A DNA stretch of 47,118 nt from an uncultured Burkholderiales bacterium (GTDB lineage Bacteria; Pseudomonadota; Gammaproteobacteria; Burkholderiales; Burkholderiaceae_C). The position numbers and the translations under genes are program-made. The stretch's first letter is position 1. Every line of letters starts with the position of its first letter. Location: the NCBI GenBank assembly GCA_903864315.1, contig CAIPFK010000228.1, positions 1-47,118 of the forward strand. Direction: 5' to 3'. Below the pieces are notes generated by a model. That model had not been told where the DNA came from and did not search any database. It worked only from the letters and a program-made list of their open reading frames with translations. Shown here piece after piece: positions 43,386-47,118 of this stretch.

Positions 43386-44303
43386 CTAGTTGTTGGCGTT
43401 GGTCTTGGTGCTTAATCTCGCCCACACCTCTTGGTATTTGAGCGCTGTTTGCTCGATCACGTCCTGGGGCAATGTGGGCGCTGGAGCAGTTTTATTCCAC
43501 GACTCGCCCTTAGAGGAGCGGTACTGCTCTAGCCAGTCGCGCAGAAACTGTTTGTCAAAACTCGGTGGGTTGACCCCAACACGGTAAGTCTCGAGCGGCC
43601 AGTAGCGAGATGAATCTGGGGTCAAGACCTCGTCCATCAAGACCAATTCGTCTTGGTCATTCAAGCCGAACTCAAATTTGGTGTCTGCGATGATGATGCC
43701 GCTCTTGAGCGCGATGCGCCGAGCTTGCAAATACAGGGCCAAGCTCGTGTCTCGCACTTGCTCGGCCAAGTCTGCGCCAATGAGCTTGGCCATTTGAGCG
43801 TAAGAGATGTTTTCATCGTGCTCGCCCATGGCCGCCTTGGTCGCAGGGGTAAAGAGCGGTGTGGGGAGCTCGCAGGCGTTTTGCAAACCGGCTGGGAGTG
43901 CTTCAGCGCAAACGGTTTGCTGGGTTTGGTATTCCGCCCACGCGCTACCGGCCATGTAGCCACGAACCACCGCTTCCACAGGCAAGGGGCGCAGGCGCTG
44001 AACCAACATCGAGCGGCCCTTGACTTGTGACACTTCTGCTGGACTCACCACTGATTCGGGCTCGAGGTGGGTGAGGTGGTTGGGGCAGATGCTGGAGAGT
44101 TGGTCAAACCAAAACAAGGCCATTTGTGTGAGCAAGGCGCCTTTGCCTGGAATGGGCTCACTCATCACCACGTCAAAGGCGCTGATGCGGTCACTGGCGA
44201 TCATCAGCAGTTGGTGCTCTCCCACTGCATAGTTGTCACGCACTTTGCCGCGTGCGAGCAGGGGCAAGGAGGTCAACGTGCTGGTGTGCAAAGAGGTGTT
44301 CAT
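43386..44303 (-). CDS. purC: Phosphoribosylaminoimidazolesuccinocarboxamide synthase
   Basis: [43 protein letters not shown]; internal Met start. Confidence 0.96.
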   Translation of the reverse strand: MNTSLHTSTLTSLPLLARGKVRDNYAVGEHQLLMIASDRISAFDVVMSEPIPGKGALLTQMALFWFDQLSSICPNHLTHLEPESVVSPAEVSQVKGRSMLVQRLRPLPVEAVVRGYMAGSAWAEYQTQQTVCAEALPAGLQNACELPTPLFTPATKAAMGEHDENISYAQMAKLIGADLAEQVRDTSLALYLQARRIALKSGIIIADTKFEFGLNDQDELVLMDEVLTPDSSRYWPLETYRVGVNPPSFDKQFLRDWLEQYRSSKGESWNKTAPAPTLPQDVIEQTALKYQEVWARLSTKTNANN

Positions 44304-44521
44304 GTATCGCGGTTGGTGATGGGAAAAGAAGAGGCTTATGGACGTGCACGCCAGTGTTGGTGAGTCAGGCGTCCGGGCCCCAAGCACCTTGGGCCTGGTC
44401 TGAGCCTAGACGGGTTGAGCGCAAGACGCTTTTTTACAGCGCTTTGCCCGCTCCAGAGTCCACTTGGGAGCGGGGGACCTCAGGCCAGAAAGCGCACAAA
44501 ACACCCCATGCAAGGCAAGGC

Positions 44522-45586
44522 TTAGGCAACCACTTGGGAGAGGTGGCCGCTGCTGTATTTGGCCGCCACGAATGGCAAAGACTCACACTTGATTTTTTGA
44601 CCTTGGCCCTCGCAGCCAAATTGTTGATAACGCTCAATGCAGATTTTTTTGGCGGCCAATTTGGCAGGCTTTAAAAATTCTCTGGGATCGAACTTGCTGG
44701 GGTTTTGTGCCATGAACTCGCGCACCGCCGCCGTCATGGCCAAACGGATGTCGGTGTCGATGTTGATCTTGCGAACACCGTGTTTGATGGCTTCTTGAAT
44801 TTCAGAAACGGGCACGCCGTAGGTCTCTTTTATCTCACCGCCAAACTCGCGGATTTTGCTCAGCAAGTCTTGTGGAACGCTGGAGCTGCCATGCATGACC
44901 AAATGGGTATTGGGGATGCGTTGGTGAATTTGTTTGATGCGCTCAATGGCCAAAATGTCGCCAGTGGGCATGCGCGAGAATTTGTAGGCGCCGTGGCTAG
45001 TGCCAATGGCGATGGCCAAGGCGTCAAGTTGGGTGCGCTTGACAAAATCAGCCGCTTGTTCGGGGTCGGTCAAGAGTTGCTCGCGGGTCAGCACGTCTTG
45101 TGAGCCGTGGCCGTCCTCTTGGTCGCCTTGCATCGTCTCAAGGGAGCCCAAGCAACCAAGCTCACCTTCTACCGTGATGCCCTTTTTATGGGCCATGGCC
45201 ACCACTTTGGTGGTGACGTCCACGTTGTAGTCGTAACTGGCGACTGTTTTGCCGTCTTCCATCAAACTGCCATCCATCATGACCGAGGAGAACCCCAGGT
45301 CAATGGCGCCTTGGCACACCAAGGGGCTTTGGCCGTGGTCTTGGTGCATGACCACCGGGATGTGGGGGTAGGTTTCGATCGCCGACTGGATGAGGTATTT
45401 TAAAAACGTCTCGCCCGCGTATTTGCGCGCACCCGCACTGGCTTGCATGATGACGGGCGAGCCCGTTTCTTGCGCTGCTTCCATGATGGCTTGAACTTGT
45501 TCAAGGTTGTTCACATTGAATGCTGGAAGTCCATAGCCATTCGTTGCGGCATGGTCGAGGAGTTCACGCATGGAGACGAGTGCCAT
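44522..45586 (-). CDS. fbaA: Class II fructose-bisphosphate aldolase
   Basis: [66 protein letters not shown]. Confidence 0.96.
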   Translation of the reverse strand: MALVSMRELLDHAATNGYGLPAFNVNNLEQVQAIMEAAQETGSPVIMQASAGARKYAGETFLKYLIQSAIETYPHIPVVMHQDHGQSPLVCQGAIDLGFSSVMMDGSLMEDGKTVASYDYNVDVTTKVVAMAHKKGITVEGELGCLGSLETMQGDQEDGHGSQDVLTREQLLTDPEQAADFVKRTQLDALAIAIGTSHGAYKFSRMPTGDILAIERIKQIHQRIPNTHLVMHGSSSVPQDLLSKIREFGGEIKETYGVPVSEIQEAIKHGVRKINIDTDIRLAMTAAVREFMAQNPSKFDPREFLKPAKLAAKKICIERYQQFGCEGQGQKIKCESLPFVAAKYSSGHLSQVVA

Positions 45587-45660
45587 ATTGGGATCCTGAT
45601 CTGAAAAAATGAAAAATAAAGAAGACGGAGAATTTTAAACCTGAATGGGCCGCGACTGGC

Positions 45661-47112
45661 CTAGCTCACTTTGGTGATTTTGAGCATGTTGGTGCCCCCC
45701 GGCGAGCCCATGGGTTCGCCACACGTGATGGCGTAGACATCGCCCGATTGCACAATGCCTTTGCCCAGCAAATGACCCTCGGCTTGTTTGAGGGCCGTGT
45801 CTCGGTCCGTGCTCGTGTCCATGAGCAAAGGAGTGACGTTGCGGTACAGGGCCATTTTGCGCTGGGTACTGAGTTTGCTGGTGAGTGCGTAAATGGGGAT
45901 GTGGATGCGGTGTCGACTCATCCAAAGCGCGGTTGAGCCCGAGTCGGTCAAAGCCACCAAGGCTTTTGCGCCCAAGTGGTGGGCGGTGAAGAGTGCGCCC
46001 ATGGCAATGGTTTGGTCGATGCGGGAAAAGGTTTTGCCGCTGAAGTCGCCATCGAGCTCGATTTGCTCGGCCGACTCTGCAGCCAAACAAATTTGCGCCA
46101 TCTCTTGCACGGTTTCTAGTGGGTATTTGCCCGCGGCGGTCTCAGCGCTCAGCATGACCGCGTCGGTGCCGTCCAGGACCGCATTGGCCACATCGCTCAC
46201 CTCCGCGCGGGTGGGGACAGGCAAGGTGATCATGCTCTCCATCATTTGGGTGGCGGTGATGACGAGCTTGTCATGCGCCATGGCGCGGCGAATCATGTGC
46301 TTTTGCAGTGCCGGCACGGCCGCATTGCCCACCTCCACGGCCAAGTCGCCTCGAGCGACCATGATGCCATCACTCGCTTTCAAAATTTCTTCCAGTTGCG
46401 GGATGGCTTCAGCACGCTCAATTTTGGCGATCAAGGCGGGTTTGTATTTGTAGGGCGCGGCGGCCACATTGGCCAACTGGCGTGCGAGCTCCATGTCGGT
46501 GGCGGTTTTGGGGAAACTCACGGCCAAGTAATCCGCCTGAAAACTCATGGCGGTTTTGATGTCTTCCATGTCTTTGGCCGTCAGTGCCGGAGCGGTGAGG
46601 CCGCCGCCCTTTTTGTTGATGCCTTTGTTGTTGGACAAGACCCCACCAATTTGGACGCGGGTGTGAACTTGCTCGCCCAGGACTTGGGTGACTTCCAAGA
46701 CGATCAGTCCGTCATTGAGCAGCAGCAAGTCACCGGACTTGACATCTTGCGGCAACTCTTTGTAGTCCAACCCCACACCCTCGGTGTTGCCCAAGGCTAG
46801 CCGTGATGCGTCCAAAATAAAGGCTTGGTCTTTCACCAGGGTGATGTGGCCGTCTTCGAATTTGCCCACTCGAATTTTGGGGCCCTGCAAGTCGGCCATG
46901 ATGGCGACTTCGCAGCCTGCACGCACTGCGGCTTCTCGAACCAAGCGAGCGCGATCGATGTGGTCTTGTGCCACGCCGTGGGAGAAATTGAGTCGCACCA
47001 CGTTCACGCCGGCCCGAATCATCGCTTCAAGCATGGCGGGGTCGCTGGAAGCGGGCCCCAAAGTGGCGACAATTTTGGTGGAGCGCTGGAGGGTGTTTTT
47101 GAGGATGGTCAT
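45661..47112 (-). CDS. pyk: Pyruvate kinase
   Basis: STKIVATLGPASSDPAMLEAMIRAGVNVVRLNFSHG; IMVARGDLAVEVG; ITATQMMESMI. Confidence 0.97.
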   Translation of the reverse strand: MTILKNTLQRSTKIVATLGPASSDPAMLEAMIRAGVNVVRLNFSHGVAQDHIDRARLVREAAVRAGCEVAIMADLQGPKIRVGKFEDGHITLVKDQAFILDASRLALGNTEGVGLDYKELPQDVKSGDLLLLNDGLIVLEVTQVLGEQVHTRVQIGGVLSNNKGINKKGGGLTAPALTAKDMEDIKTAMSFQADYLAVSFPKTATDMELARQLANVAAAPYKYKPALIAKIERAEAIPQLEEILKASDGIMVARGDLAVEVGNAAVPALQKHMIRRAMAHDKLVITATQMMESMITLPVPTRAEVSDVANAVLDGTDAVMLSAETAAGKYPLETVQEMAQICLAAESAEQIELDGDFSGKTFSRIDQTIAMGALFTAHHLGAKALVALTDSGSTALWMSRHRIHIPIYALTSKLSTQRKMALYRNVTPLLMDTSTDRDTALKQAEGHLLGKGIVQSGDVYAITCGEPMGSPGGTNMLKITKVS

Positions 47113-47118
47113 GGACGC

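Overview
This is an origin-proximal housekeeping region of a Burkholderiales-type betaproteobacterium (lineage inferred from gene content and order). It runs from the 3' end of dnaA through a probable oriC, dnaN, gyrB, an ACP / ketosynthase / pirin unit (minus strand), mnmG, rsmG, parA and parB. It then carries a thioesterase, arfB, gcdH, mnmA, a LysR regulator, pckG, a split metH, a TorF-type porin with glnK and amtB, a flavin reductase, ssb, an MFS transporter, uvrA, pyrF, a UDG-like gene, rimI, tsaB, dacB, an SGNH-like lipoprotein, tsaC/sua5, purK, purE, a thioredoxin-TPR protein, purC, fbaA and pyk. I saw no prophage, IS element, CRISPR array, rRNA or tRNA. Most of the interest is non-coding or concerns degenerate enzymes: (1) a DnaA-trio array next to an AT-rich stretch in the dnaA-dnaN gap; (2) three parS-like sites; (3) an SAH-riboswitch-like element at the junction of the two metH genes; (4) a sigma54 promoter with three NtrC-like sites ahead of porin-glnK-amtB; (5) a stem-loop-dense ~360-nt leader upstream of pckG that I cannot assign to a known family; (6) a UDG-family protein and an SGNH-family lipoprotein that appear to have lost catalytic residues; (7) an in-frame REP-like palindrome in the uvrA linker; (8) a compact ACP-ketosynthase-pirin operon. 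The best candidates for something undescribed are the pckG leader and the two apparent pseudoenzymes. No single clearly novel multi-gene system stands out.
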